Origin: Chalara sp. BL73
Lineage: Eukaryota; Ascomycota; Leotiomycetes; Helotiales
NCBI GenBank assembly: GCA_918026815.1
Contig: CAKJVC010000010.1
Location: forward strand, 2,420,501-2,484,500
Direction: 5' to 3'
Length of the DNA stretch: 64,000 nucleotides
Under the pieces are notes generated by a model. It made no database searches. It was not told where the DNA came from and worked only from the letters and a program-made list of their open reading frames with translations. Shown in pieces: positions 11,677 through 21,649 of this stretch. The position numbers and the translations under genes are program-made. Every line of letters starts with the position of its first letter. The stretch's first letter is position 1.

Positions 11677-11927
11677 TGTAACAACTCAAGCTGAACAGGG
11701 ATCTCGATCCGTAGATCTAGGTAGAAGGACTCAGAGGTGTGAACAACTATCAATTGTTATAACTAAGAGAACAAGCTACAGGCAGAAGAAGGGAAGGAGA
11801 GCAGTGCTTTATATACAGGAGGCTGGCCAGGGGCCAGTATAAGCGAGCCCTGTAGCGTCGGTTACCAAGCTCTACCGAGCTCTGCAGTGCTTGGCGCCAA
11901 GCTCGAGATAGGGCCAGGGCCGTGACA
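11677..11927 (-). repeat. LTR family A, copy 2 (most complete)
   Basis: 251 bp with minus-strand ends TGTCACGG...GTTACA, aligned with 1391-1617 and 26305-26462. On the minus strand a gag-like remnant lies directly upstream (13038-12066), so this can be read as the 3' LTR of a gypsy-type element whose pol region has been lost. Flanks gttga and gattt do not match. Confidence 0.72.
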
Positions 11928-12065
11928 GATTTTGTGGTCTACTCCAAGACGCAACGAAAGCATTTCGTCGGAAGCTCTTTTCGAAAACGCACTAAAACGA
12001 TTGTCACGGGAAAAGCACAGGCCTCCAGCTTGCCAAGCTCACCAAGCATGCGGAACCTCCTGATT

Positions 12066-13038
12066 TTAGTGAAGAGCTCCTTCTGAGCTCTCCTGTTCTC
12101 TAGACAACAATATCATCACGATACCTCTGCGCACGCGTCCCACGCATACTAAGCTCATGAGTGAACCTAGTCTGTGACAGCTGGCGAAAGTAAGCTCCGT
12201 TGATCGACGGATAGGAGCTAGTTGTAATTGAAAGCTCGGCTTTAGCTTCTGGAACATGTCTTCTTGCCGCTCCGAGATTGAAATGTTAGCTTTGTTTGCA
12301 TAAAAAAAGAACCTGTGTTTGAACTCAGCGAAGCTTTCTGAATTTGTTATGTAAAGCTTGTGGTATTCTTTCCGCTGCTCGATTTGCTCGTTAGCGTTTA
12401 CTATGCTCATAATAAGCGTTTCGAGCATTTCAGCCACTGTTGTGTAGCGCATAAACGACGAAGAGCTTATTCTGTCCTCCAAAAGGCTTTAAGCTAAGCC
12501 TGCTGTTCCTCGAAACACGTATTCTAGTTTGTTTTGCTCTGTTTCGAACATTTTTGGGTAACGCCGGAAAAAGCCGAACAGCTGAATTTCCCAGCTCTTG
12601 TATGTAGGATTTATCTCGTCGTCGAGCTCTTGAATATTCCTGACACGAGCAGAAGTAGAAAGATAAGCGGAGCGTAGCGTCTCCACCGTCATTTCCCGCT
12701 TTACTGTACGGAGAGGAGTGTCCAAGCTTAAGTGCTGAGTAAAGGGTGATTCCGAGGTAAGTCTGTCTCCTGTTGCCAACTGCTTTTTCAGCTCGACGAG
12801 CTGTGCAGCTTGTAGTCGCGTTTGCTCTTTGCCGGCGGCCAGCTTTTCTTGTATTTGCTGTAAAGTGGCCTTTATATAGGCGACTCCGACTTTCCCCCGT
12901 ATTGGGTCTGAAACTCCTCATACCCTGATCATCATCCCTTGCTCCTGTATCATAACCTCCGTGCCGTGCCCTGGGCATACCGATTGTTACATATTTGTCG
13001 CGATAAAAAAACCAAAAAGATTTCGGATATTTCGACAT
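12066..13038 (-). mobile_element. Ty3/gypsy-type gag remnant
   Basis: Minus-strand frames give fragments of a retrotransposon capsid protein: ELDDEINPTYKSWEIQLFGF followed by NKLEYVFRGTAGLA (12779-12489), then after a stop and frame change the FAEFKHRFFFYANKAN / MFQKLKPSFQLQLAP segment (12482-12200). The sequence order matches gypsy gag capsid regions with the F..F...F..LA..A and L...LQ..L patterns. No protease, reverse transcriptase or integrase sequence was seen, so the element is internally deleted and inactive. Confidence 0.6.
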
Positions 13039-13269
13039 AAGCTAGCGCACATAGCTACTTTATTCACTTGCAACAAGTGCTGTAAACTCGTTCAAATACG
13101 ATATTTTTATCACTCGGTTCCCCCATCCGAACCGAAATTTCCTCCTGGTTTTGTGCTTCTATATCTTGTCAAAACTTCTCATAAGTGCCGTCAAGTCTTA
13201 TCCTCCTGAAAGTCGTTAAACCTCTGTACAGTAATCGCAAAGCGCAGTATGGTGGTACAACCTAGAAAC

Positions 13270-14035
13270 CTAGAGGAATCTTACACCTAACCTTCTTCCA
13301 ACAGCCGAGCACGAGAAGTCGCCTTCTCTTCCACTAGAAAAGCTAATACAAGGGTTGATCTTTCTGGCCCTTGCCTCTGGTTTAAGCTTGCAACCCTCTT
13401 TAAACTTTTTGCTGTCCTCATCATCAGGCTGCTCCCCCATCACAACTGATTTAAATGTGTAGGCCGAAGGTTGATAACCCCAAGAAGCGGCGACGGTTCC
13501 TGCGGGATACCTGGTTGTTCCCGCTGGAAGAGGGGCGCCATTTTCGATCTCAATGTATGACCCATCTTCGGCGTGCTTGTACCTTGGCCCGAGAACGCTA
13601 TAAAGCACCGGCGCGTCTGTCTCGCCAAGCCTTCCTATCGGGATAGATGAGGCACCAATTCCATGGCCGGGCATCCACGTATCGGTTACCTTGAAACCTT
13701 TGCAGATCAACTTCTTGCGTTTTGTTTTTTTGTCTTCGGCCTCATACGAAAAGAAATTCTTGTCCTTTGAGAACTCCTGAGAGTCGAGCCATTCGAAATG
13801 CTTCTTTGCGTATCCTTTGATCTCGCTGTCTGTGAACGTTGGGGCCGCTTTACCTGGAGTTGGATTGTTTTTGAAAAAAGTGTTATCCGCCGTTGCTTTT
13901 TGTGCCCAAAAGTTGGCATAATATTTGTCCGTCTCGATGCCAAATCTTACATTTCTTTCCGTTAAAGCATCGCCGACTGGTGTTTTTTTGGCCTCCTCCT
14001 TTGCTGGCTCCCCTTCCGTCTTTGGCTCCCCTTCT
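13270..14035 (-). pseudogene. C-terminal part of a split secreted-protein gene
   Basis: An uninterrupted frame runs on the minus strand from 14040 to the stop at 13270-13272 with no start codon of its own at the 5' end. It contains EGEPKTEGEPAKEEAKKT, then RNVRFGIETDKYYANFW and VTDTWMPGHGIGASSIPIG, and ends SAVGRRLGVRFL. At its 5' end lies solo LTR B2. Its missing N-terminal part is at 15090-15235 on the other strand: joining the two through one copy of the 5-bp duplication (aagac) gives 912 nt, exactly 304 codons, and keeps the Lys/Glu/Pro-rich frame (DPKKPKT|EGEPK). The protein family was not recognised. As it stands the gene has no promoter and is dead. Confidence 0.75.
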
Positions 14036-14040
14036 GTCTT

Positions 14041-14232
14041 TGTTGGTACAGGTCTTACCTTCCACGGGGCAAAAGGCGCAGCTCTACTTTGTAGGCCACG
14101 ATCTTGCTCTTGATGGATATGATAATGATTATTGTTGTATTAGGTTCTACTCTAGATTCTACAAAATGGGGGTTGTGCGGACCACGTGACCTAGTGGGTC
14201 GTATGTGGATCCATAAACCCCTACTTCCTACA
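14041..14232 (-). repeat. Solo LTR, family B copy 2 (inversion breakpoint)
   Basis: 192 bp, TG...CA ends. Left flank gtctt (14036-14040) and right flank ttaat (14233-14237) do not match each other, but match the reverse complements of the flanks of copy 3 at 15236-15429 (aagac, attaa). The element interrupts the coding sequence of the split gene. Confidence 0.88.
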
Positions 14233-14929
14233 TTAATATCAAAATGGATTAAGAGGGAATTTGTACCGATTACGCAAGATTGAATATACAGTATCGTGCG
14301 TTTAAGGCTATAAGTACTCCTCTATGCTCTTCTTATCAGTCAACATCTCTCTTATTGATCAAAGTCTATTCTTAAATTGATCCTTAGGCAGAGGAAGAGA
14401 CGGAGGGATGCATGTATTTATAGTAAAGGCTCGGTAGGGCAGATCATTACCGTACCGATTGGCGCTCGCTGCGCTGCCACGCAATATTTATATCTAACGT
14501 GTGGCGTAGTAGTCACCCCGAATTCGTACAATTTCCGTGACACGATCCAAAGGTCCGGCTCCTATCTTAGAGTTTATTAGATATAACGCCAAAAAACTAA
14601 AATCCTAACGCAATCCCTCGAGCCACCGCGCCACGGGATATCCGGGCGGTCACTCGAAGGATATCTGTCGGAATTGAGGGTGGTTGTCTTCGTGTTGTTC
14701 CTGTTTACTTAGATGTGCTCATTTCGAGCACTTCTACCCTTTTATTCGCTGCTGAGATGGAACAAAAGATTCTATTATGGCCGTGGCGCCAACTTTCTGC
14801 TTATTTTTGTGTGTGCTATCACTTTCTTCCGGGGCATTTCAAAGACTTCTTCCCTGCACCGCATTTCTCATCCAGTCAGGCTGACAACTTCTGTGGCACC
14901 TGCAGTACAATTCTGTTCGCACAACTCTG

Positions 14930-14936
14930 TATAAAT
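14930..14936 (+). promoter_or_regulatory. TATA-like box of the split secreted-protein gene
   Basis: TATAAAT about 160 nt before the ATG at 15090, followed by an AT/C-rich leader. Plausible core promoter, now disconnected from most of its gene. Confidence 0.4.
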
Positions 14937-15089
14937 ACCATAAAGATATTCTGCTATTCTAAACAATTCATTTCATATCCATCTGCTACTTTAGCACATT
15001 TCAAATATTCAAGTTTCATTTTATTCTGATATACACACATTTCAATATCTTATTTTCTCTATAACACTCCAAAACCTTACATACCAACT

Positions 15090-15235
15090 ATGGCTGTCTA
15101 GTCGCATCGTGTTATTTTATACTTCTTCACCACTTTTCTTCTACTTCAAGTAGTTTGGGGAATTCCTACTGGAGGGCCTCGCACAAAGCGTCCTGGGTCC
15201 CCTTTACCCCCTCCAGATCCTAAAAAGCCAAAGAC
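15090..15235 (+). pseudogene. N-terminal part of the split secreted-protein gene
   Basis: ATG at 15090 opens a signal-peptide-like sequence: after a TAG at codon 4 the frame continues SHRVILYFFTTFLLLQVVWG, then IPTGGPRTKRPGSPLPPPD and PKKPK. The hydrophobic core followed by small residues and a Pro-rich stretch is typical of a secreted protein N-terminus. The frame ends exactly at LTR B3 and continues in phase with 14035 on the minus strand. The stop at codon 4 (TAG, one C-to-T change from CAG) may be a later inactivating mutation. Function unknown. Confidence 0.7.
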
Positions 15236-15429
15236 TGTAGGAAGTAGGGGTTTATGGATCCACATACGACCCACTAGGTCACGTGGTCCGCACAACCCCC
15301 ATTTTGTAGAATCTAGAGTAGAACCTAATACAACAACAATCATTATCATATCCATCAAGAGCAAGAGCGTGGCCTACAAAGTAGAGCTGCGCCTTTTGCC
15401 CCGTGGAAGGTAAGACACTTGAACCAACA
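15236..15429 (+). repeat. Solo LTR, family B copy 3 (inversion breakpoint)
   Basis: 194 bp starting TGTAGGAAG and ending ACCAACA. Left flank aagac (15231-15235), right flank attaa (15430-15434), which correspond as reverse complements to the flanks of copy 2. In opposite orientation to copy 2. Confidence 0.88.
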
Positions 15430-15452
15430 ATTAATAAATATACTGGTATTAC

Positions 15453-15545
15453 TGTTGGTTCCGTAGGATACCTATCACGTAGCAAAAGGCGTAGTAGCTA
15501 TTGACTACGCTCTTGCTGGTGTGATTATGGTTCCTTGTTTTGTGA
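15453..15545 (+). repeat. LTR family C, copy 2 (internally deleted)
   Basis: Begins TGTTGGTTCCGTAGGATACC, followed by CTATCACGTAGCAAAAG and, about 20 nt later, TACGCTCTTGC and GTGTGATTATGGTTCCTTG. These are the two end blocks of copy 1 (1890-2246) with the middle missing. It sits 23 bp right of solo LTR B3. Confidence 0.5.
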
Positions 15546-15801
15546 TTGTTCTACTAAGATTCTACTCTACGGCTATGGAAGTGTGCGGGCATGCCCCGCA
15601 TGTCACGTGCCGACATGGATGGTATACCGACAATTACTGTATGCAACGTATTATCCATGGTGTCTGCCTGAGGCATTAATGCAGCAATACCCGCCCTCAA
15701 AATCTATTCTCGGTACTGTAATCCTCGCAACCAACAAAATCTCTCAGCAATTATTTCAAGTCTTGTTTGACTGCTTGTTCGCTGTTCTCTAATATTCAAA
15801 C

Positions 15802-17550
15802 ATGAGTCAACAGAGGATTACCTATTTCTTCCCGCGCGTCTCAATAAAGAAAAGTTCAGACGCATCTAATGCCGGATGTCGCTTCCTCGCCCTGCCACGA
15901 ACGATCCGACTTCAGATTTACTATGAAGCGGGTCTCCAAACCGGACAGATTATTCATCTTAATAATTGGAGGCCATCTAAGCGGAGATTTGATGACCGTC
16001 GACTCTGGGAAAATGGTTATCATCCTGATAGATGGGATCCATCTAGACGTGCCCAAGAAGAACGCTCTGCACCACTGCCTACGAATTTGTTGGCTGTATG
16101 CCGGTCTGTACATGACGAAGTCCGGGCTGCAATGTACGGAGAAAACCGGTTTGTCATCGCAAATAAAATGGCGCGGGCTCTACGTGCGCTTGAAAACATG
16201 AGCGATGCTACTCTTCGAGCAATGACGTTCCTTACTATCCGTTTCAATGTTTCATCTTGTGAGAACTGGTGTTGTGGAGGTCGAACTCACGTATGTGACA
16301 ATGCGGATTATGAATGCCGGAACCCGATAAGCCATGATGTCCCTCTCGATCATTCAACGAGTGCAGGGCAAGTCCTCATTTCTCAATGGCAGCGCATCTG
16401 CGTACAGCTTGCGAGAGCTCTTCAGCCGGGCAAACTTGCACTATATGTCATATGCGATTGTGCTAATGCGGAGACTGCCCAAATGGTCAGTGAATCGCTA
16501 TTTTTACTACCGGCTCTTCGAGACTGCGGGATTCGACTTGCTATTCAGTACAATGAAGAGATATCAGTGTTAGCAAGAGTTGCCGTGTTGTCACTTACGC
16601 GTACTTCGCAACTCGTTGTTCCACCTTTCCGGTTTCTCGATCTTCCAAAAGAAATCCAACTACGAATTCTCAAGCACACGGCCCTTTCCAATTCAACTGT
16701 TAGTTTTCATCGACATGGCTTTGATTATGAAAGAAGATGCAAGGAAAGAGGAAGGGTTGGCAAGAATGTCGTTAAGTATTACGTAGATTCCAGGCCACTG
16801 CTACAGTGTTTCTGCAGCTATGCTCACTCCGCTTTTTACCCACGCTGCAATTGTAAAGACAACAACTTTCCATCATCTCTCTTCTTTGTTAGTCGAGAGT
16901 TCACAGATGCCGCAAAACAGGTCTTTTTCAGCAAAAACAAATTTGTTCTATACATAGCAGGACCCAATACAGATAACTCTGTATATTCTAAACCTCATTT
17001 TCCATTGATGGGCGAAGATATAATAGATGAAACTAATTCAGCCGGTCCTTCATTCATCTCAAGGCTCGCGAGATTTCCTCGGTCGTCAATCAAATTTCTG
17101 ACCGAATTGCGATTTGACGTCTCGTGGTTTGACAAGCTAGAATGCTTCCTCCCAAGCCACAGTGGATGGGAATACTGGCTCGACACAATTGATGTCTTAT
17201 CTCGGGAAGCGAATCTTGGAGCTCTTACAATTGAAATTGACCTCCAGGAAGAGGTATTTTCCTGGAGACAACTGAAGAAGAATTCATTCTCTGATATAAT
17301 AGCCGACCCAGAATACGAAGATCGTATGCTCCAAACGTACAAGACTTTTATACAACATATGAGTGTCTTACACGGTTTAAAAAATATTTTTATCTATTTA
17401 AACTGGGAAACGACTCACCAAGTCTCGGACAGGAGGCAAAGGTACGAGATGATACTCGAAAGGATTGTCATGGGAGATAATTATGATGCTGCGAAATATG
17501 GGAAAAGATTTCAACATCCTGGTTCTGTGGAGGGATCAAAGTGCCTATAA
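15802..17550 (+). CDS. F-box-like protein with internally duplicated module
   Basis: Intact single-exon gene of 582 codons with a good start context (aaacATGAG). Two F-box/2EXR-like openings are visible: FLALPRTIRLQIYYEAG at residues 28-44 and FRFLDLPKEIQLRILKHTA at 277-295. Each is followed by a similar downstream element, LPTNLLAVCRSVHDEVRAAM..ENRFV in the first half and FPSSLFFVSREFTDAAKQVF..NKFVLY in the second, so the protein appears to be a tandem duplication of one module. Cys clusters (ENWCCGG...CDNADYEC; LLQCFCSY...CNC) lie between. Such proteins are abundant and fast-evolving in Pezizomycotina; if the F-box part binds Skp1 it would be an SCF substrate adaptor, but this is unproven. 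No neighbouring gene suggests a substrate. Confidence 0.72.
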   Translation: MSQQRITYFFPRVSIKKSSDASNAGCRFLALPRTIRLQIYYEAGLQTGQIIHLNNWRPSKRRFDDRRLWENGYHPDRWDPSRRAQEERSAPLPTNLLAVCRSVHDEVRAAMYGENRFVIANKMARALRALENMSDATLRAMTFLTIRFNVSSCENWCCGGRTHVCDNADYECRNPISHDVPLDHSTSAGQVLISQWQRICVQLARALQPGKLALYVICDCANAETAQMVSESLFLLPALRDCGIRLAIQYNEEISVLARVAVLSLTRTSQLVVPPFRFLDLPKEIQLRILKHTALSNSTVSFHRHGFDYERRCKERGRVGKNVVKYYVDSRPLLQCFCSYAHSAFYPRCNCKDNNFPSSLFFVSREFTDAAKQVFFSKNKFVLYIAGPNTDNSVYSKPHFPLMGEDIIDETNSAGPSFISRLARFPRSSIKFLTELRFDVSWFDKLECFLPSHSGWEYWLDTIDVLSREANLGALTIEIDLQEEVFSWRQLKKNSFSDIIADPEYEDRMLQTYKTFIQHMSVLHGLKNIFIYLNWETTHQVSDRRQRYEMILERIVMGDNYDAAKYGKRFQHPGSVEGSKCL

Positions 17551-17957
17551 TAGAGTAGTAGGATAGTGTATTGTATAGGACCCCAGATTATCAGAATATA
17601 CACTATATCACGGCTGTGTGCAAGGTCATATTATTATAATCAAATCCACCTAGGTCAGCTGATTTATCAGAAGGGAGAAACAGTATCAGGCTATTGACTT
17701 AATGATCTAAGAGGGATTTTATCGATTTATTAAATTCTAGAAGGCGGTGTTGGGATGTAAGGGCTATTCACTTCGAGGCAACTGGCCAGGGCCAATATTC
17801 ATCTTAGTAATAAAGAACGTCATCCCAACACAAATAATGACTGCATATTATCACACAGGTCATTTAGGAATTTAAGCTACATATAGCAAACTGGGCTTGA
17901 GCATTTAATGTTAAATTTATATTTTACAATTTTTAAACTGCATTTATAATAGATATA

Positions 17958-18039
17958 AGTCTGAGTACAGCGGTTTGGGGGGCCAAAACAGGGGGGTTTG
18001 GTCTCTCTTTTACGCACCGTCAACCGCTGTACTCAGACT
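17958..18039. mobile_element. 82-bp MITE with 18-bp terminal inverted repeats
   Basis: Ends AGTCTGAGTACAGCGGTT and its exact complement, 18 of 18 identical, flanked by TA on both sides (17956-17957, 18040-18041). TA duplication and an AGT-start terminus fit a Tc1/mariner (Fot1/pogo-like) non-autonomous element. The 46-bp centre is G/T rich and has no coding capacity. Confidence 0.85.
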
Positions 18040-18665
18040 TATTCTATAATCCATTCTCGCCAGTCTCTTCTTTCTTTAAAATCGCAGACCTTGCGCTGTC
18101 GCATTTCTTTGCTAGGATAGCGAGGTTTAGCCTCGATTGTTCAGTCAGCATCGGTCAACATAGTCCTTGAAACTATGCCTTCATGGTTTTTAATGCTTGC
18201 CTGTTGGTAGTCTAGAAATAAAGTGAGCCAGGACAGGCACCTCTCTAGGACAGATATAGTTCTGGGGTCTGAAAATGACCCCAATCTTCTATAGCACGGA
18301 CACTAACCGCTATCTGAAGATCACTGGATGAATCTGTGGACAGAAACCTTTGTTTAAGTAGAAGAATTAATCCCACCACATTGAAGCCATGAAAGAAAAG
18401 AAAAAAGTCCTGGAATTAAAGAGAGATAACTGTCACGTGCAAATTAAGGAAAAGAGTTTTGTTGCATGTCGCAAAAGGGTGAGTGCAGAAGCCACATTTT
18501 TTCAGCCAATGCGACCTGTTCCTACTGGAGCTTGTGGCCATCTCTCTATTCTCCAATCACCTGTTAGATTAGCTAGTCCCCGCTCTACAGGGGACCAAGG
18601 CGGGGGGCATCAACTTCCACTGCTAAATTAGGAAACGCAACGCGATCTATGCTACTGGCAGTCTC

Positions 18666-18672
18666 TATATAG
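18666..18672 (+). promoter_or_regulatory. TATA-like box of the plus-strand PhyH gene
   Basis: TATATAG about 110 nt before the ATG at 18780. Confidence 0.4.
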
Positions 18673-18779
18673 CCCATGAGCGCACCAAATTACATGCCTA
18701 AGATTATGACACACGTCCGTCACAAGTATCCATTGTTCTTCTCTATTTTAACTATCATAAAGATTATCGATCTGCAAAT

Positions 18780-19827
18780 ATGGCACCACCAGTTCTCCCC
18801 TTAGATCGTATGCCCCTCGAAACGAACGTTCCAAAAATCGAACGGCTAGACGCCAATACCACAACGGCCGCGGCCATCTGTGAAGTCATCAACCGTGACG
18901 GAGGGGTTATCGTTGAGAACTTCATTTCGAAGGGGCTCGCCCAGCGAATCAAAGATGAGCTCAAGCCGATCTTCGACGCCGACGTTGGGGACAAATCCGG
19001 CTTCTTTCCCAGCACCACCCAACGCGCCACCGGCTTGATCGCTAAGTCGCCGGCCTGCGTCGATCTGGTGACGACGCCGCTCCTAATCGACGTCGCCAAC
19101 GCGCTATTGTCAGACACGTACAGCCACTGGTTTAGCCAAAAGAGGGTCACAGTCACCACAAAGCCCATCATCTCATCGACGGTGGGCTTCCGTGTCAACC
19201 CAGGCGGAGCCCAGCAGGTGCTCCACCGAGATGATCTGTAAGCCCCATCTTCTTTCCGCGCAGCAGCGAGGCAGAACCACGAAGCAACGCTAACGCCGCT
19301 TTGTGCCTGCAAGCGACTGGCACATTAACGACGTGGGACCGGCGATGTTCCTCGGATGCGTCACGGCCGTCGTGGAAACCACGAAACACAACGGCGCCAC
19401 GGTCGTCATCCCGGGCTCGCATCTGTGGGACACGGAGCGGCCCCCTTACGAGCACGAGGCCGTCCCTGCTGAGCTTCGGCCCGGCGACACGTTGCTCTTT
19501 CACGGCCACGTCTACCACGCTGGCGGGGCAAACACCACAAAGTGAGCTACCGCTGCATGTATCTTCGTTCCAAGTGTTGTGCTGATTACCATGTCTGCTA
19601 GAGATGAGCGTCGCGAGACGGTAGGGATGTTCTTCAACAGGGCCCAGTATCGGCCGGCGGAGAATGAGTTCTTGGAGGTTCCACCAGAGGTCGCCAAAAA
19701 CTTCACGCCCCAGGTTCAAAGGCTGTTGGGATATGGCGTTGCAAAGCCTGGTTGCGGTTTCTACAAGTACCAGGACCCTATGCGTGTACTTTTTGGAGTC
19801 GAAGACGAGGAGACGGTCGACATGTAA
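18780..19827 (+). CDS. PhyH-family Fe(II)/2-oxoglutarate dioxygenase
   Basis: Three exons, 18780-19237, 19314-19541 and 19602-19827, join in phase to 303 residues. The fold is that of phytanoyl-CoA dioxygenase-like enzymes. The metal ligands are visible: H149-x-D151 in VLHRDDL at the end of exon 1, and H221 in FHGHVYHAGG in exon 2; NGATVVIPGSH before it is a family signature. These enzymes use Fe(II), O2 and 2-oxoglutarate for hydroxylation, desaturation or endoperoxide formation, often in fungal secondary metabolism. The substrate cannot be predicted. Introns are 76 and 60 nt with GTAAGC and GTGAGC donors. A second PhyH gene lies convergently at 20633-21649 but is not a close copy, which suggests related but distinct reactions. 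Confidence 0.87.
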
Positions 19828-20632
19828 TGTGCTGGGCAACGTATTGTTTGGATGTGTGGTAGTGACTAATTCTTATTTAAGGCTCTCCTGAATGTTCAGT
19901 GTTTCGGATGTTGCTGAAGAAAATATATATTTCAATCTTAAATGCACTTTGCTTCTCGCTGTCCCCCTTGTACGAAACTTGATTCCCCGCAACTCAGTTT
20001 AAGCTGAAAATTCAGTACTGGATATCATTCAAGTCACTGGTTTGGTACATGACAGTTGTGCGCACAGTTGGCAACGTTTTGGCTGGTCTTTCCCGGCAGC
20101 TCGTGGACACCGGTATCGTTGTGTGTATCCACATTATAATACCACATATAGCCAGTACAGTAGTTGGATCTATTATTAATATATAATTGCAACTATAATC
20201 TTAAGGTATCCGTTTCTAATTTCCTGAGATCGGGCAGTTGGGGCGACCTAGTCATGATAATTCACCGAATGATACCTTATCGAGGGTATCTACTATGAGC
20301 TTTTATCTATGGGCTCTTGGCAGCCATCGCGCTGGCCTGCCAACAATTGCCAGAGCACCAATACTTGGACTTTAGGGTCGAAACCATCGACCATGGCCAC
20401 GCCAATTGTCTTCGCTCATTTCCCTCACATTCAAAGACAAGAACAGACAGGACCCTATACACTAGTCTTCGAAAAGTAGGGATCGCAACGTTGGTACAAA
20501 GTCGGACTATGTGTTCACGGGAACAAAAAGCTACCGCATCGAAGAAGTTGTATAAATATAACTGTAGCATGCAACTATAGAACCGCCAGAATCAATTGAT
20601 TGATGTGTTGCTAACTGAAACATGGCATGCAT
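19828..20632. other. Gene-free interval between convergent dioxygenase genes
   Basis: Two overlapping 87-codon open stretches on opposite strands (20307-20580) look like chance. No repeat recognised. Confidence 0.4.
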
Positions 20633-21649
20633 CTATGCATTGAGTCGTTGGAAAACGCCCGCCAGATCCGTACTCGGGTCTCTATTGTCCACCAGTCCTA
20701 GCGCCGAGTCTGGCTTTTTATAGCCCAGAAGGGCCTGCATTGTTGGGGTCATTTGAAGCACCTTGCTGTAAGGAACCGCCAAGAATTGATTTTCCTCTTG
20801 TCGTAGAATCCCACGGATGAAAAAGAGACCGTGCACCACCCGGTGCATATTTAGGACGGAGTTGTGACCACCGCCATGATAGGCGGAACCCATGAAAATC
20901 AAGGCTGAGCCGCGTTCCATTTCTATTCTGAAGTCAGCTAGAATGTAACAAAATGCTGGCGCACGCGCTCCAGCCTGGCCACCCTATGCAAGCGAATACA
21001 TACCAGCGAAGCATATCTCATCTACCTGTGGCTGGCGGCTATCGTCCCATCGGTGACTGCCTGGGACGAACATGGTAGCGCCATTTTCCCTCGTCGTTTG
21101 ACAGCCGGCAATCAAACACGCAAACTGGCTGGCTTTCTTAAGGTCGAAAGGCACATTGTGTTTGATACCGTGAACACTATCGTCGCGATGTAAAGCCTGC
21201 CGTGGCGCACCCGTGCCAATCTGGAGGGACAGACTGATGCTAAGGAGAGGGTCAATGCGGTAATGATCCGTAACTCCCTCACGGGTGATTGAGAAGTGAT
21301 CTGTTAATACTTCCTTCCGAAGCTTTGCCAGCACGGGTGTTTCGCAGATGGCGGCTATAGTCTTGGACCTTCCGACTAGACAAGATACGAGGCGCGTTTC
21401 AGTGGGTATTTGGGGAAATGCTGTATGCGGCAGTCCGTCCTCTTCCCTTGTGGATTCCTCAATTTCCTTAGCTATGCTATCCAGTTCGTCCTGACTCACA
21501 AGGTTCTTGAGGATGAGGCCGCCTTCGCAGTCTAAGACTTCAAGAATCTTTTCTATCGGTGCATTCGCAGGAAGTCTTGTGATCTCAACGTCCGGCGTAT
21601 AAGCTGGGTCGATAGGCACAGGCTGTGGCTTTGTGGCCTGGGCAACCAT
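20633..21649 (-). CDS. PhyH-family Fe(II)/2-oxoglutarate dioxygenase
   Basis: Two exons, 21649-21004 and 20922-20633, spliced through an 81-nt intron with a GTATGT donor, give 311 residues. The iron-binding facial triad is complete: H154 and D156 in QALHRDDSVHG, H231 in FMGSAYHGGGHN. NGATMFVPGSHRWDD precedes the second His as in other fungal PhyH enzymes. The C-terminus (VHGLFFIRGILRQEENQFLA..LLGYKKPDSALGLVD) parallels the C-terminus of the convergent neighbour (GMFFNRAQYRPAENEFLEV..LLGYGVAKPGCGFYK), so the two genes are paralogous at family level. A TATA-like sequence lies about 100 nt upstream (near 21750). It is likely a tailoring oxygenase; the substrate is unknown. Confidence 0.87.

Larger units (their letters stand above)
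14233..15235. other. Inverted ~1-kb segment carrying promoter and N-terminus of the split gene
   Basis: Bounded by the two inverted family B LTRs with exchanged target duplications. It contains the presumed upstream region of the secreted-protein gene (TATA-like sequence at 14930-14936, AT-rich leader to 15089) and its first 146 coding bases, now pointing away from the rest of the gene. Nothing else recognisable is inside. Confidence 0.7.
17551..18779. other. Intergenic region with MITE, upstream of dioxygenase gene
   Basis: Contains the 82-bp MITE at 17958-18039 and the promoter of the 18780 gene. An 80-codon open stretch at 18389-18631 has no recognisable features. Confidence 0.4.

Noticed and set aside
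13893..14189. Plus-strand frame spanning the LTR B2 edge
   Set aside because: Antisense to the continuous coding frame of the split gene and extended by LTR sequence.
2461..15485. Recurrent ~45-residue peptide (LPSTGQKAQLYFVGH...) in several open frames
   Set aside because: It is the translation of solo LTR family B at each copy, not a gene family.
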